This document shows, in pieces, positions 54,444 through 63,086 of a stretch of DNA of 64,000 nt (positions within the stretch are counted from its first letter, which is position 1; each line of letters begins with the position of its first letter). The DNA is taken from NCBI RefSeq assembly GCF_001645385.1, contig NZ_LVHI01000001.1, positions 11,835-75,834 on the forward strand, given 5' to 3'. The position numbers were made by a program, and so were the translations under genes. A model generated the notes under the pieces. It saw only the letters and a list, made by a program, of their open reading frames with translations, did not search any database and was not told where the DNA came from. Source of the DNA: Rhodococcoides kyotonense (GTDB taxonomy: Bacteria; Actinomycetota; Actinomycetes; Mycobacteriales; Mycobacteriaceae).

Positions 54444-54592
54444 CGTGGACCTCTCTCTCGTGTACGAGGTGTCACGAGAAAGAGTGCTCGCCGATGCTTG
54501 CCGTCCGGTTGGAGTCGGCTTAATTGCCGGGTGGCTCACACCTCGCGTGGATCCTACGACCCCAGCGCCCGTCGACAGGTTTCGTACCCGAC

Positions 54593-57500
54593 TCAGTAGA
54601 CGTCGCGCACGTATCGTTTCTCCGCCGCCAGGGCCTTCACGTAGGCATCCGCACTGGCCGGGGCCAATTTCCCGTGCTGCGCGACGATGCCTTTCAACGC
54701 GCCGTCGACGTCCTTGGCCATTCTCGACGCGTCGCCGCACACGTAGAAGTTCGCGCCCTGCTGCATCCAGCGCCACAACTCGGCGCCGTGCTCGGCCATG
54801 CGGTCCTGCACGTAGATCTTGGAGCTCTGATCGCGGGAGAACGCCAGATCGAGGCGGGTGAGAAAGCCGTCGTCGACCATGGCCGTCAGTTCGTCGCGGT
54901 AGTAGAAATCGGTCGCGGCGTGCTGCTCACCGAAGAACAACCAGTTCGGGCCGGTGTGTCCGAGAGCGCGACGCTCGTGGAGAAAAGCACGGAACGGCGC
55001 GACGCCCGTGCCGGGGCCGATCATGATCATCGGTGCCGTCGGGTCCTCCGGTGGTTTGAAGTGTGTCGACTTCTGTACAAAGATGCCCACGTCCTCGTCC
55101 TCGGCGTGGTCGGCGAGGTACGTCGAGCAGACTCCGCGCCGCGGCACGCCATGCACGTTGTAGCGGACCGTCGACACCGTCAGCTGCACCTCGTCGGGAT
55201 CGACCTTCGGGCTCGACGAGATCGAATACAGCCGCGGCTGAAGCGGACTCAGCACCTCCAACCACTCGTCGATACCTGCTCGGACGGGCAGGTGGGTGAG
55301 TACATCCACCGACTGGCGACCCCAGGTCCAATCGGACAGCGCACTCTTGTTCTCGGGCAACAACAACCGTTCCAGGTCGGCGTCTCTGGTTCGAGAATGC
55401 ACGAACTTCAGCAGGGCGGGAGTAGCTTTCGCGATTTCGAGGCGGTGACGCAGCGCGGTCCGCAGCGGCATCGAGTCGTGTCCGGCCAGGTCGACGACGG
55501 TCTCACCGTCCAATTTCGTCAGATCCAGCCACTCGTCCACCAGGGCGTCGCTGTTGCGGGGCCACACTCCGAGCGCATCACCTGCCTCGTAGCTCACCGT
55601 GCCCTCGGGAAGGTGAAATCCGAACTGGCGCACATCTTTCGCGGATCCGGGGGCGCTGATCCGTGTGTTGCGGACCAGTGCGGTCGGCAGTGGTGACTTC
55701 TTTCCATAGGTCGCAACGAGTTTCGGTGCGTTGGGCGCGACGGGCACGGCAGAATCGGCGACGGCCCGACTGTCGGACGAGCCCAGCTTCGCCAGGACGC
55801 GGTCGAGCCAGACCGAGGCCGCCTCGTCGTAGTCCGGCTCGCAATCGACCCGGCCGACCAGGCGCTCCGCTCCGAGGTCGACGAACCGGCTTTCGAGTCG
55901 CCGGGCGTTGCCGCAGAAGTCGTCGTAGTTCGAGTCGCCGAACCCGAGGACGGCGAACCGAATTCCCGACAGGTCGGGCGCGTCGTCGCCGGTCAGCCCG
56001 TCCAGGAACGCAGCGCCGTTGTCCGGTGCGTCGCCGTCGCCGGTGGTGCTGCTGACGAGCAGAACGTCACGGTATCGTGTCAGGTCGGACGCCGAAAAAT
56101 CGTCCATGACATGGCTTTTGACGATGAATCCGGCGGATTCGAGCGCGGATGCGCAGGACGACGCGAACTCTTCGGCATTCCCGGTCTGTGACGCCCACAG
56201 CACCAAAACTGGAACGGTCTCGGTGATTTCGCCGGTCTCGGCGGTCTCGGCTACAGCCGAGCCGGGGGAGGAGGCGTCGGCCCGAGAGTAGACGCCGGCC
56301 AGCAGCCCGCTCAACCACGCGTGCGTCTCCGGCGACAGGGGAGAGGCCGTCGGCAACGTCGGGACTCCGGCCGCCGACCCGTCGGAGCGTAAGCCCGCCA
56401 ACAACCCTGCGACATACCGTTGTTCGATCAGGGGCAAGGGCAGGTCCGGCCCCGAATGGTCGCCGACAAGCTGTGCGAGGGCATCGATCGGAGACATCGT
56501 TCCCCCTGTGTTCTCGGCGGACACTGTGTTCTCGGTGGACACTGCATTCTGGGTGGATGCTGCGTCGTGTGCCTGGTGCCCAGCTACTTTCGTCAGTGTC
56601 ACCGCGCACACCTTGAACTCCGGCTGCTGCGAGTACGGGTCGACGGCGTCGTTGGTGACGGCGTTGATCGCCAGGTACTCGCCGAACGAGTCGTTCCAAT
56701 GGAACGGTGCGAAACAGTCGCCCGGGCGGACCCGGTCACTGACGCGCGCAGGCAACACGGCCCGGCCACGACGCGACGCGACCTCGATCCGGTCGCCCGT
56801 CACGCATCCGATCCTTTCCGCGTCGAGTGGATGAATCTCGACGAACGGTTCGGGATTCAGCTTGGTGAGCTTCGCGACCTTGCCCGTCTTCGTCATCGTG
56901 TGCCACTGATGTTGCAGCCGACCGGTGTTCAGCAGGAACGGGTAGTCGTCGTCGGGCATCTCGGCGGGTGTCATCGACGGACGCGCGAAGAACTGCGCGC
57001 GCCCGGTCGGCGTCGGGAAGGACAAGCGGGGCACGCTGCCGTCGTCGAGGGTCCGCAGCGTCTGGCTGACGCCATCGTTCAGATAGCGGATGGGGTGGCG
57101 GTCGCGGTCGTCGTCGGGCGGGCACGGCCACTGCAGCGGCGTCCGCGCGAGACGTTCGTAGGTTACGCCCCGAAGGTCGTACCCGGTCTTGGGATTCGAG
57201 AAGCGTTTGATTTCTTCGAAGACGTCCTCGGCGCTCGCGTAGTCGAACGCGTCGGCGTATCCGAGTTCCGACGCCATCATCGCGATGATCTTCCAGTCGG
57301 GCATCGCCTGTCCCGGCGCATCCGTTGCCGTGCGGAAGAGCGTCATGTTCCGTTCGGAGTTGATCATCACGCCGTCGGACTCGGTCCACAACGCTGCAGG
57401 CAGAACCACGTCGGCGTATCCGCCGGTTTCGGTGTCGTCGAATGCATCCTGCGTCACGACGAGTTCCGCACGTTCGAGGCCCGCGATGACGGTTTTGCGA

Positions 57501-58822
57501 TTCGCCACGGACGCAACGGGATTGGTGCAGATGATCCAGCATGCCTTGATGTCGCCGTCGGCCATCTTGGCGAACATGTCGACGGTGCCGCCACCGACGT
57601 CGGTGCGCAGCGTGCCCGGCGGGAGGTTCCACTGTTCCTCGGTGAAGGCGCGGTCGTCGTCGACGAGGACGCTGCGCTGGCCCGGAAGTCCGGGGCCCAT
57701 GTAGCCCATCTCGCGGCCACCCATGGCGTTCGGCTGGCCGGTGAGCGAGAACGGTCCGCTGCCCGTCCGGCAGATCGCGCCGGTCGCAAGATGCAGGTTG
57801 ATCAGTGCGTTCGTGTTCCACGTGCCGTGGGTGGACTGGTTCAGGCCCATCGTCCAGCAGCTCATCCAGTTGCCGGCCTCGCCGATCCATCGTGCGGCGG
57901 TCCGCAGATCGTCTTCGGCGATTCCTGTCCTGGCACTGACCGCAGCCGGCGTGTAGTCGGCGAGAAAATCCTCCATGCCGTCCCAGCCGTCGGTGAACTC
58001 CGCGATGAATTCCGGATCGGTGTGTCCTCCGGCGACGAGGAGATGCAGCAGACCGTTGAGCAGGTCGAGATCGGTGCCAGGCGCGATCGGCAGATGCAGG
58101 TGAGCTTTGTCGGCGGTCGCGTTACGACGCGGGTCGACGACGATCAGTTTGGCGCCCTGCTTGACGCGATCCATCATGCGGAGGAACAGGATGGGATGGC
58201 AGTCGGCCATGTTCGCACCGGAGACGAAGAAGACGTCCGCGTGGTCGAAATCCTCGTACGATCCGGGCGGCCCGTCGGACCCCAGCGACTGCTTGTAGCC
58301 GGTGCCTGCACTGGCCATGCAGAGCCGCGAATTGGACTCGATCTGGTTGGTGCCGATGTAGCCCTTGGTCAGCTTGTTCGTCAGATACTGAGCCTCGAAG
58401 GACATCTGTCCGGACACGTACATCGCGAACGAGTCGGGTCCGTGCTCGTCGATCAGCGCACGCAGCTTCTGTGCCGTTTTCTTGATGGTGTCGACGACGT
58501 CGGCGTCGACGGGGTCGTCGCCGCGGTCGAGTCGCACGCGCGCTGTGGTCAGGCGTCCCGGGGCTGCCAGCATGTCCGCGGTGGTCGAGCCCTTGGTGCA
58601 CAAGCGTCCGAAGTTCGCGGGATGTGCCGTATCGCCGACCGACTTATGAATCACGCGGAGCTCGGAATCGGAGGGTCGACCGATCTGCAGGGTGATTCCG
58701 CATCCCACGCCGCAATACGCGCACACTGTCTTCACCGTGTCCACGCCGGGCTCGACCACTCCGGTTGCCACGCCTGTCTCCGTCACGCCCTCCACGATGC
58801 AAATCCGACGATTCGCATCCAT
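54593..58822 (-). CDS. assimilatory nitrate reductase fused to NADPH-flavoprotein reductase
   Basis: About 1409 residues. The N-terminal roughly 780 are a Mo-bisMGD nitrate reductase of the NasC/NarB class, with a [4Fe-4S] motif CAYCGVGC (about 32-39) plus a fourth Cys in LCTKG (about 74). A linker resembling the CysJ N-terminus leads to a flavodoxin domain (WASQTGNAEEF, about 875), an FAD-binding domain (PRLYSISSSP) and a C-terminal NADPH-binding module (GPGTGVAPFRAFL near 1269; ending RYVRDVY). The chain can in principle pass electrons from NADPH to nitrate by itself. Such fusions are known in mycobacteria and rhodococci. The exact start is uncertain (ATG 58822 used; GTG choices lie 30-60 bases downstream). 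No nitrite reductase is adjacent. Confidence 0.92.
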   Translation of the reverse strand: MDANRRICIVEGVTETGVATGVVEPGVDTVKTVCAYCGVGCGITLQIGRPSDSELRVIHKSVGDTAHPANFGRLCTKGSTTADMLAAPGRLTTARVRLDRGDDPVDADVVDTIKKTAQKLRALIDEHGPDSFAMYVSGQMSFEAQYLTNKLTKGYIGTNQIESNSRLCMASAGTGYKQSLGSDGPPGSYEDFDHADVFFVSGANMADCHPILFLRMMDRVKQGAKLIVVDPRRNATADKAHLHLPIAPGTDLDLLNGLLHLLVAGGHTDPEFIAEFTDGWDGMEDFLADYTPAAVSARTGIAEDDLRTAARWIGEAGNWMSCWTMGLNQSTHGTWNTNALINLHLATGAICRTGSGPFSLTGQPNAMGGREMGYMGPGLPGQRSVLVDDDRAFTEEQWNLPPGTLRTDVGGGTVDMFAKMADGDIKACWIICTNPVASVANRKTVIAGLERAELVVTQDAFDDTETGGYADVVLPAALWTESDGVMINSERNMTLFRTATDAPGQAMPDWKIIAMMASELGYADAFDYASAEDVFEEIKRFSNPKTGYDLRGVTYERLARTPLQWPCPPDDDRDRHPIRYLNDGVSQTLRTLDDGSVPRLSFPTPTGRAQFFARPSMTPAEMPDDDYPFLLNTGRLQHQWHTMTKTGKVAKLTKLNPEPFVEIHPLDAERIGCVTGDRIEVASRRGRAVLPARVSDRVRPGDCFAPFHWNDSFGEYLAINAVTNDAVDPYSQQPEFKVCAVTLTKVAGHQAHDAASTQNAVSTENTVSAENTGGTMSPIDALAQLVGDHSGPDLPLPLIEQRYVAGLLAGLRSDGSAAGVPTLPTASPLSPETHAWLSGLLAGVYSRADASSPGSAVAETAETGEITETVPVLVLWASQTGNAEEFASSCASALESAGFIVKSHVMDDFSASDLTRYRDVLLVSSTTGDGDAPDNGAAFLDGLTGDDAPDLSGIRFAVLGFGDSNYDDFCGNARRLESRFVDLGAERLVGRVDCEPDYDEAASVWLDRVLAKLGSSDSRAVADSAVPVAPNAPKLVATYGKKSPLPTALVRNTRISAPGSAKDVRQFGFHLPEGTVSYEAGDALGVWPRNSDALVDEWLDLTKLDGETVVDLAGHDSMPLRTALRHRLEIAKATPALLKFVHSRTRDADLERLLLPENKSALSDWTWGRQSVDVLTHLPVRAGIDEWLEVLSPLQPRLYSISSSPKVDPDEVQLTVSTVRYNVHGVPRRGVCSTYLADHAEDEDVGIFVQKSTHFKPPEDPTAPMIMIGPGTGVAPFRAFLHERRALGHTGPNWLFFGEQHAATDFYYRDELTAMVDDGFLTRLDLAFSRDQSSKIYVQDRMAEHGAELWRWMQQGANFYVCGDASRMAKDVDGALKGIVAQHGKLAPASADAYVKALAAEKRYVRDVY

Positions 58823-58842
58823 GACACGACCGTTAGCCGCGC

Positions 58843-58858
58843 GTGACGTTGTCCTCAC
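58843..58858. promoter_or_regulatory. short palindrome before the nitrate reductase
   Basis: GTGACGTTGTCCTCAC has GTGA/TCAC ends and one half matching the GTNAC element of GlnR sites, but the second half is poor. It lies 21-36 bases upstream of the chosen start. Treated as a weak candidate for nitrogen control. Confidence 0.25.
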
Positions 58859-58996
58859 CGTCGGGGGCCGGTGCCGGTGATATTCGCGCTTCCGGACGAC
58901 TCGTCGTCTTGGATGCGCGGCAAGAGCCACCCCGCAGGATGGGACTAATCGGACAAAATTGCTGGTCAGGGGCGTGTAGTGGTTTGACGTGGTGAA

Positions 58997-59016
58997 ACTA
59001 CTCGTGCGAGAGTAGT
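58997..59016. promoter_or_regulatory. candidate PadR operator
   Basis: ACTACTC and GAGTAGT flank GTGCGA, a perfect 7-6-7 inverted repeat ending 3 bases before the GTG of the PadR gene. A TTGACG is 8 bases upstream. The position suits autorepression of the PadR-MFS operon. Confidence 0.6.
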
Positions 59017-59019
59017 CGC

Positions 59020-59616
59020 GTGTCTTCCATCCGCCTGTTCATACTCGGCTCGCTCGCGCAGCGTGGCGAGATGCATGGGCACCAGCTGAGGTTGCTCGCC
59101 GAGGAAGAGCACGTACACCTCTGGACCGACATTTCCGTGGGTGGCCTCTACGGCGCGCTCAAGCGACTGCACGCCGAAGGGCTCATCGCGGATATCCGAA
59201 CCGAGCAGGCGGGAAACTTCCCGGCCCGAGTCGTCTACGGAATCACCGGCACCGGGCGCTCCGCACTCGAGCAGCTGCGCAGCGATGCCCTGAGTCACTT
59301 CGCGCTTCGTCCCGATCCATTCGATCTGGGGCTGACCAGGCTGGATCCCGCTCGTCTCGACGTTCTACCCGACGTGATCGCCGCGCGGGTGGCGCTGCTG
59401 AAGCAACATCTGGTCGACGCCGAAACCGCGAACGCAGGAGCGCAGCCGTATCTGTCCGTCGCGGAGAAATTCGCCCTCGCCCACCGCGAGGCACGCTTAC
59501 GTGCCGAGATCGACTGGCACGAGAACCTCGTCGCGGCGCTTCCCGACATCGTCGCCGACGAACGAACCCGAGAAATTCCACCCCTACCGAACACCAAGGA
59601 CGGCTGTACGACATGA
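59020..59616 (+). CDS. PadR-family transcriptional regulator
   Basis: 198 residues. The winged helix includes LFILGSLAQRGEMHGHQL, ISVGGLYGALKRLHAEGLI and VYGITGTGRSAL, followed by a long C-terminal helical dimerisation part. PadR proteins repress adjacent drug or phenolic-acid response genes. The stop overlaps the MFS gene (ATGA), and an inverted repeat covers its promoter. Confidence 0.9.
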   Translation: MSSIRLFILGSLAQRGEMHGHQLRLLAEEEHVHLWTDISVGGLYGALKRLHAEGLIADIRTEQAGNFPARVVYGITGTGRSALEQLRSDALSHFALRPDPFDLGLTRLDPARLDVLPDVIAARVALLKQHLVDAETANAGAQPYLSVAEKFALAHREARLRAEIDWHENLVAALPDIVADERTREIPPLPNTKDGCTT

Positions 59617-61094
59617 CCGAAACCAACTCTCGCGCTTCGGCGCCTTCGGTGGAAGTCCCACGCCGGGCATGGCAGGCGCTCATAGTCCTGCTGCTCGGAA
59701 TGTTCATGGCGCTGCTCGACACGACGATCGTCAACGTTGCCCTGCCGACGATCGAAACCAGCCTCGACGCGTCGGAAGCGACGTTGTCGTGGATCATCTC
59801 CGGCTACGCGCTCGCGTTCGGATTGGCGCTGATTCCGGCGGGCAAGGTCGGTGACCGAATCGGCCACAAGTGGGTGTTCTTCACCGGGCTCGCACTGTTC
59901 ACCCTTGCAAGCCTCGCGTGCGGTCTCGCGCAGAACGACATCCAGTTGGTGCTCGCTCGCGTCGTCCAGGGACTCGCAGGCGGCATCTTCGTGCCCGCGG
60001 TCACGGCGTTCATCCAGCTCCTGTTCCCGGGGCCGGTGCGCGGCAAGGCGTTTGCGATCATGGGCGCGGTCATCGGTGTATCCACCGCACTCGGCCCCAT
60101 CGTGGGTGGTCTCATCATCGAGGCGTTCGGCGAGGCCGACGGCTGGCGCGGCGTGTTCTTCGTCAACCTTCCGATCGGAGTCGTCGCGCTGATCGCTGCG
60201 GCCCTTCTGCTTCCGCAGCGTGTGGACTCGGGTCAGCCGCGGCAGTCGGGCATCGACTGGGTCGGTCTGGCGCTCATCACCGCAGGTCTCGTCGCACTGC
60301 TCGTCCCGCTGATCGAGGGACAGGATCAGGGGTGGCCGACCTGGACGTACGTCTCGCTCGTCGGTGGCGTAGTGCTCATCGCGGTGTTCGGCGCGTGGGA
60401 AGTGTCCTACACCAAGCGTGGTCTGAACCCGCTGGTTCCGCCGAAGCTGTTCACGCACCCCGCCTTCACCGGTGGCACGATCCTGGCACTCGTCTACTTC
60501 GCCGCATTCACCAGTATCTTCTTCACGCTGTCGCTGCTGTGGCAGACCGGACTCGGCAACTCCGCCCTGGCATCGGGCATCGTGACGGTCCCGTTCGCGA
60601 TCGGCAGCATCATCGCGTCGTCGCAGAGCAACAAGCTCACGCAGCGTCTCGGGCGCGGGGTGCTGCTGCTCGGTACGTCGTTCGTCGCGGTCGCCTTGAT
60701 CTGGCTGTGGATCCTGCTCGCCACCGTGGACGCCGCGGATCTGAGCGGGTGGATGCTGTTGCCGCCGTTGCTGATCGGTGGACTGGGCAACGGAGCCTTC
60801 ATCGCGCCCAACGCGCAGTTCATCGTCGCGACGGTCGATCCGCAGGATGCGGGCGCGGGAAGCGGCGTCATCCAGACGATGCAGCGTGTCGGCAGTGCCG
60901 CGGGTATCGCGGTGATCGGCAGCGTTCTGTTCGGGTCGTTGCACATCACCGGACCCGACACCGTCGCCAGCGGCTTCATGCACGCCGCGGCGGTGGCGAT
61001 GGGCGTCAGCGCGGCGTTCGGAGTGCTGGCACTGCTCCTGGTCTTCGCGCTGCCCAAGCGTGTCGATTCGCGACGGGCTCCTGCAGGCGGATAG
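59613..61094 (+). CDS. MFS drug exporter, DHA2 (14-TM) family
   Basis: 493 residues with about 14 membrane segments. Motif A-like GKVGDRIGHKWVF, motif C-like GPIVGG and the LDTTIVNVALPTI start are typical of proton-driven multidrug exporters such as EmrB/QacA relatives. Co-transcribed with the PadR gene, which probably controls it. Convergent with the ANTAR gene, 6 bases apart. Confidence 0.92.
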   Translation: MTETNSRASAPSVEVPRRAWQALIVLLLGMFMALLDTTIVNVALPTIETSLDASEATLSWIISGYALAFGLALIPAGKVGDRIGHKWVFFTGLALFTLASLACGLAQNDIQLVLARVVQGLAGGIFVPAVTAFIQLLFPGPVRGKAFAIMGAVIGVSTALGPIVGGLIIEAFGEADGWRGVFFVNLPIGVVALIAAALLLPQRVDSGQPRQSGIDWVGLALITAGLVALLVPLIEGQDQGWPTWTYVSLVGGVVLIAVFGAWEVSYTKRGLNPLVPPKLFTHPAFTGGTILALVYFAAFTSIFFTLSLLWQTGLGNSALASGIVTVPFAIGSIIASSQSNKLTQRLGRGVLLLGTSFVAVALIWLWILLATVDAADLSGWMLLPPLLIGGLGNGAFIAPNAQFIVATVDPQDAGAGSGVIQTMQRVGSAAGIAVIGSVLFGSLHITGPDTVASGFMHAAAVAMGVSAAFGVLALLLVFALPKRVDSRRAPAGG

Positions 61095-61100
61095 AAGCTG

Positions 61101-61811
61101 TCAGGCGTCGAGATCGCGCGTGTGAGCCGCCACCACGGATTGGGCGAGCGCCGCGATCTTGACGTTCATGTCCTGCGACGTCTTACGTAGCATCTCGAAC
61201 GCCTGGTCGTCGGTCACGTTGTGCGACGCCATCAGCAGACCGATCGCTTTGCCGATCTCGCGGTTGCTCTCGAGACCCACACGTAGGGTGTCCGCTTCTT
61301 CGCCGTTCATGATGGCGGAGACGGTGACGGCCGCGAACGCCGTCAGGACGATGGCGTCGTCGGCCACGGCGCTGTCGAACCGATTCGGTGTGTCGGAGAA
61401 CAGGTTCAGCGCACCGACCTTCTTGTTGTCCAGCATCAACCGGAAGCCCATCGCGCCGCGAACCGGTGTGCGAGTGACGACGCCACGGCCCAGCGCGGGC
61501 CAGGCAGACGGCGTCAGGAAGTCCGGTTCGATCTGAGCGGTTTCGGAGGAGAGCGCGTCGAGGCACGGGCCTTCGCCGGTCGCCCGCTCGATGTCGTCGA
61601 CGGTGCGTGCAACCTGGTCGGACGCGGCGACGGTCACCGGCGTACCGCGACGAACGAGCATCAGACTCGCGTGGTCGCAGCCGGGAACGAGGAGCGTGGC
61701 AGCGACGCAGATAGCCGTGTAGATCTCGTCGGCGTTCGTCCCGCGGTAGACGATGTCGGCCAAAGCGCTGAACACCGTGCGTGGATCCGCAGGGGACTCA
61801 TCGTTCGACAT
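61101..61811 (-). CDS. GAF-ANTAR antitermination regulator
   Basis: 236 residues. An N-terminal GAF sensor (about 15-160, with ATGEGPCLDAL and GFRLMLDNKKVGALNLFS) is followed by a C-terminal ANTAR domain (about 170-228; ESNREIGKAIGLLMASHNVTDDQAFEML split). ANTAR domains bind paired RNA hexaloop hairpins and prevent termination. ATG 61811 has GGAGG upstream. No obvious target hairpin pair was found in the window. Confidence 0.88.
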   Translation of the reverse strand: MSNDESPADPRTVFSALADIVYRGTNADEIYTAICVAATLLVPGCDHASLMLVRRGTPVTVAASDQVARTVDDIERATGEGPCLDALSSETAQIEPDFLTPSAWPALGRGVVTRTPVRGAMGFRLMLDNKKVGALNLFSDTPNRFDSAVADDAIVLTAFAAVTVSAIMNGEEADTLRVGLESNREIGKAIGLLMASHNVTDDQAFEMLRKTSQDMNVKIAALAQSVVAAHTRDLDA

Positions 61812-61913
61812 CGTGTCCTCCCTGAACACTCCAGGTCAACCGCGCGCGCCGCGAGGTCATACCTCGCGGCAACGATACCCACAGGTAGTCGAACCGCTGA
61901 AATCCTGATCGGG

Positions 61914-62363
61914 TCACGCACACTCCGGCGCGGGAGCGTCCTCCGCGAACGGCTTATCCGGCGGTTCGATATACGCGGCGTAGAGCACGACCGGCACGTC
62001 GCCCAGATTGATGCCCTCGTGCACGTGATCGCCGCCCACCTCCTCGGCGATGGTCTGTCCGGCTGGTGTGGTCACGCGCGAACAGTCGTGCAGGGTGCGC
62101 GTCAGGACCCCGGTGTCGACGTATGCGTAGACCGGGCCGTCGTGGAAATGCCACCCGGTGGTGCCGCCGGGAGCGATGGTGATCTTCCTGACCGTGACGT
62201 CGGTGCCTGCGATCTCTGCGCTGCCGGGCAGGAGCGGGAACGAGACGTGGGCGAGAGTGTCGGCGGTGACGCCCGACGGCGGCGTGGCGCCCGCGACGGC
62301 GGGGGAGAAAGCTGCCACTGCCAGGCAGGAGACGACGACGACCGGGCGGAAGTACTTCGGCAT
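61914..62363 (-). CDS. secreted cupin-domain protein
   Basis: 149 residues from ATG 62363. Signal peptide (RPVVVVSCLAVAAFSPAVAG) followed by one cupin barrel with GGTTGWHFHDGPVYAYVDTG and a second motif near GGDHVHEGINLGD, giving His/Glu metal ligands. Two Cys (HDCSR and the C-terminal ECA) may pair outside the cell. A start five codons upstream (62378) is possible. Function unknown. Confidence 0.78.
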   Translation of the reverse strand: MPKYFRPVVVVSCLAVAAFSPAVAGATPPSGVTADTLAHVSFPLLPGSAEIAGTDVTVRKITIAPGGTTGWHFHDGPVYAYVDTGVLTRTLHDCSRVTTPAGQTIAEEVGGDHVHEGINLGDVPVVLYAAYIEPPDKPFAEDAPAPECA

Positions 62364-62467
62364 GGGTCCCACTCTCATCCGGGGTTCAGCCCATTCAGAG
62401 TAGGGCCGTGTCCACTCGTCCGGGTGGGTAACGGCGATCACCGGTCCTCGATCAGTACCCTGCAGTC

Positions 62468-62956
62468 GTGGGAGAGACTCCGGAAGCACAGGGCTTCGAT
62501 GCACAGGGTTTCGACAAGCACGTGTTCGAGTACGGCGTCGACGGGCCGAAGGTCATTCTCGCCGGCATCGACGGCTCCGACTCGGCCTGGCGGGCTGCTG
62601 CCTACGCGGCCGGGCTCGCCAGACGCCAGGGTTCGCTGCTCGTGCTCGTCTACGTGCAACCGATCGCGACCGCGGCGTGGGGTCAGGCTGGGATCTCGCT
62701 CGTCGAGACCGGAGAGCAGATCGCAGCCGAGCTGCTGGCCTACATCGAGAAGGAAGCCAAGCACGTCGACTCGATCCGTTGGGAATTCCGTACGGCACAG
62801 GGAGATCCGTTCAACGGGCTCGTCGCCGTCGCGGACGAACTGCGCGCCGACGCCATCGTCGTCGGCGCATCCGAGCGAGCGGGGCACAGAATGTTCGGGT
62901 CCGTCGCGGTGCGCCTGGTCAAAGCCGGACGCTGGCCGGTGACGGTGGTTCCCTGA
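62468..62956 (+). CDS. universal stress protein, UspA family
   Basis: 162 residues with one Usp domain: ILAGIDGSDSAWRAAAYAA, a central strand-helix region and the nucleotide-site segment VVGASERAGHRMFGSVA, which fits G-x2-G-x9-G only partly. TACCCT ends 6 bases before GTG 62468, consistent with a leaderless start. Convergent with the tRNA gene. Confidence 0.85.
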   Translation: MGETPEAQGFDAQGFDKHVFEYGVDGPKVILAGIDGSDSAWRAAAYAAGLARRQGSLLVLVYVQPIATAAWGQAGISLVETGEQIAAELLAYIEKEAKHVDSIRWEFRTAQGDPFNGLVAVADELRADAIVVGASERAGHRMFGSVAVRLVKAGRWPVTVVP

Positions 62957-62978
62957 CCGACGTCGGGCGAGGAAAATG

Positions 62979-63052
62979 TGGGGCGGGCGGGGCTCGAACC
63001 CGCGACCAATGGATTATGAGTCCACGGCTCTAACCGACTGAGCTACCGCCCC
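62979..63052 (-). tRNA. tRNA with CAT anticodon (Met elongator or Ile2)
   Basis: A 74-base cloverleaf read on the minus strand. Acceptor GGGGCGG/CCGCCCC, D-arm AGCTCAGTCGG, anticodon loop CTCATAA, T-arm GGGTTCGAGCCC, discriminator A, no CCA encoded. ACTCATAATC followed by TTGGTCGC resembles the E. coli tRNA-Ile2 (lysidine type) as well as Met, so identity is left open. Confidence 0.9.
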
Positions 63053-63086
63053 ATCTCGCACAGCGAGCGGTCAGAATGCTACTGGA

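Noticed and set aside
54456..54479. Inverted repeat TCTCGTG/CACGAGA in the leader of the F420-type oxidoreductase
   Set aside because: Seven-bp arms with a 10-base spacer are expected by chance at this scale. No regulator gene is adjacent to support an operator.
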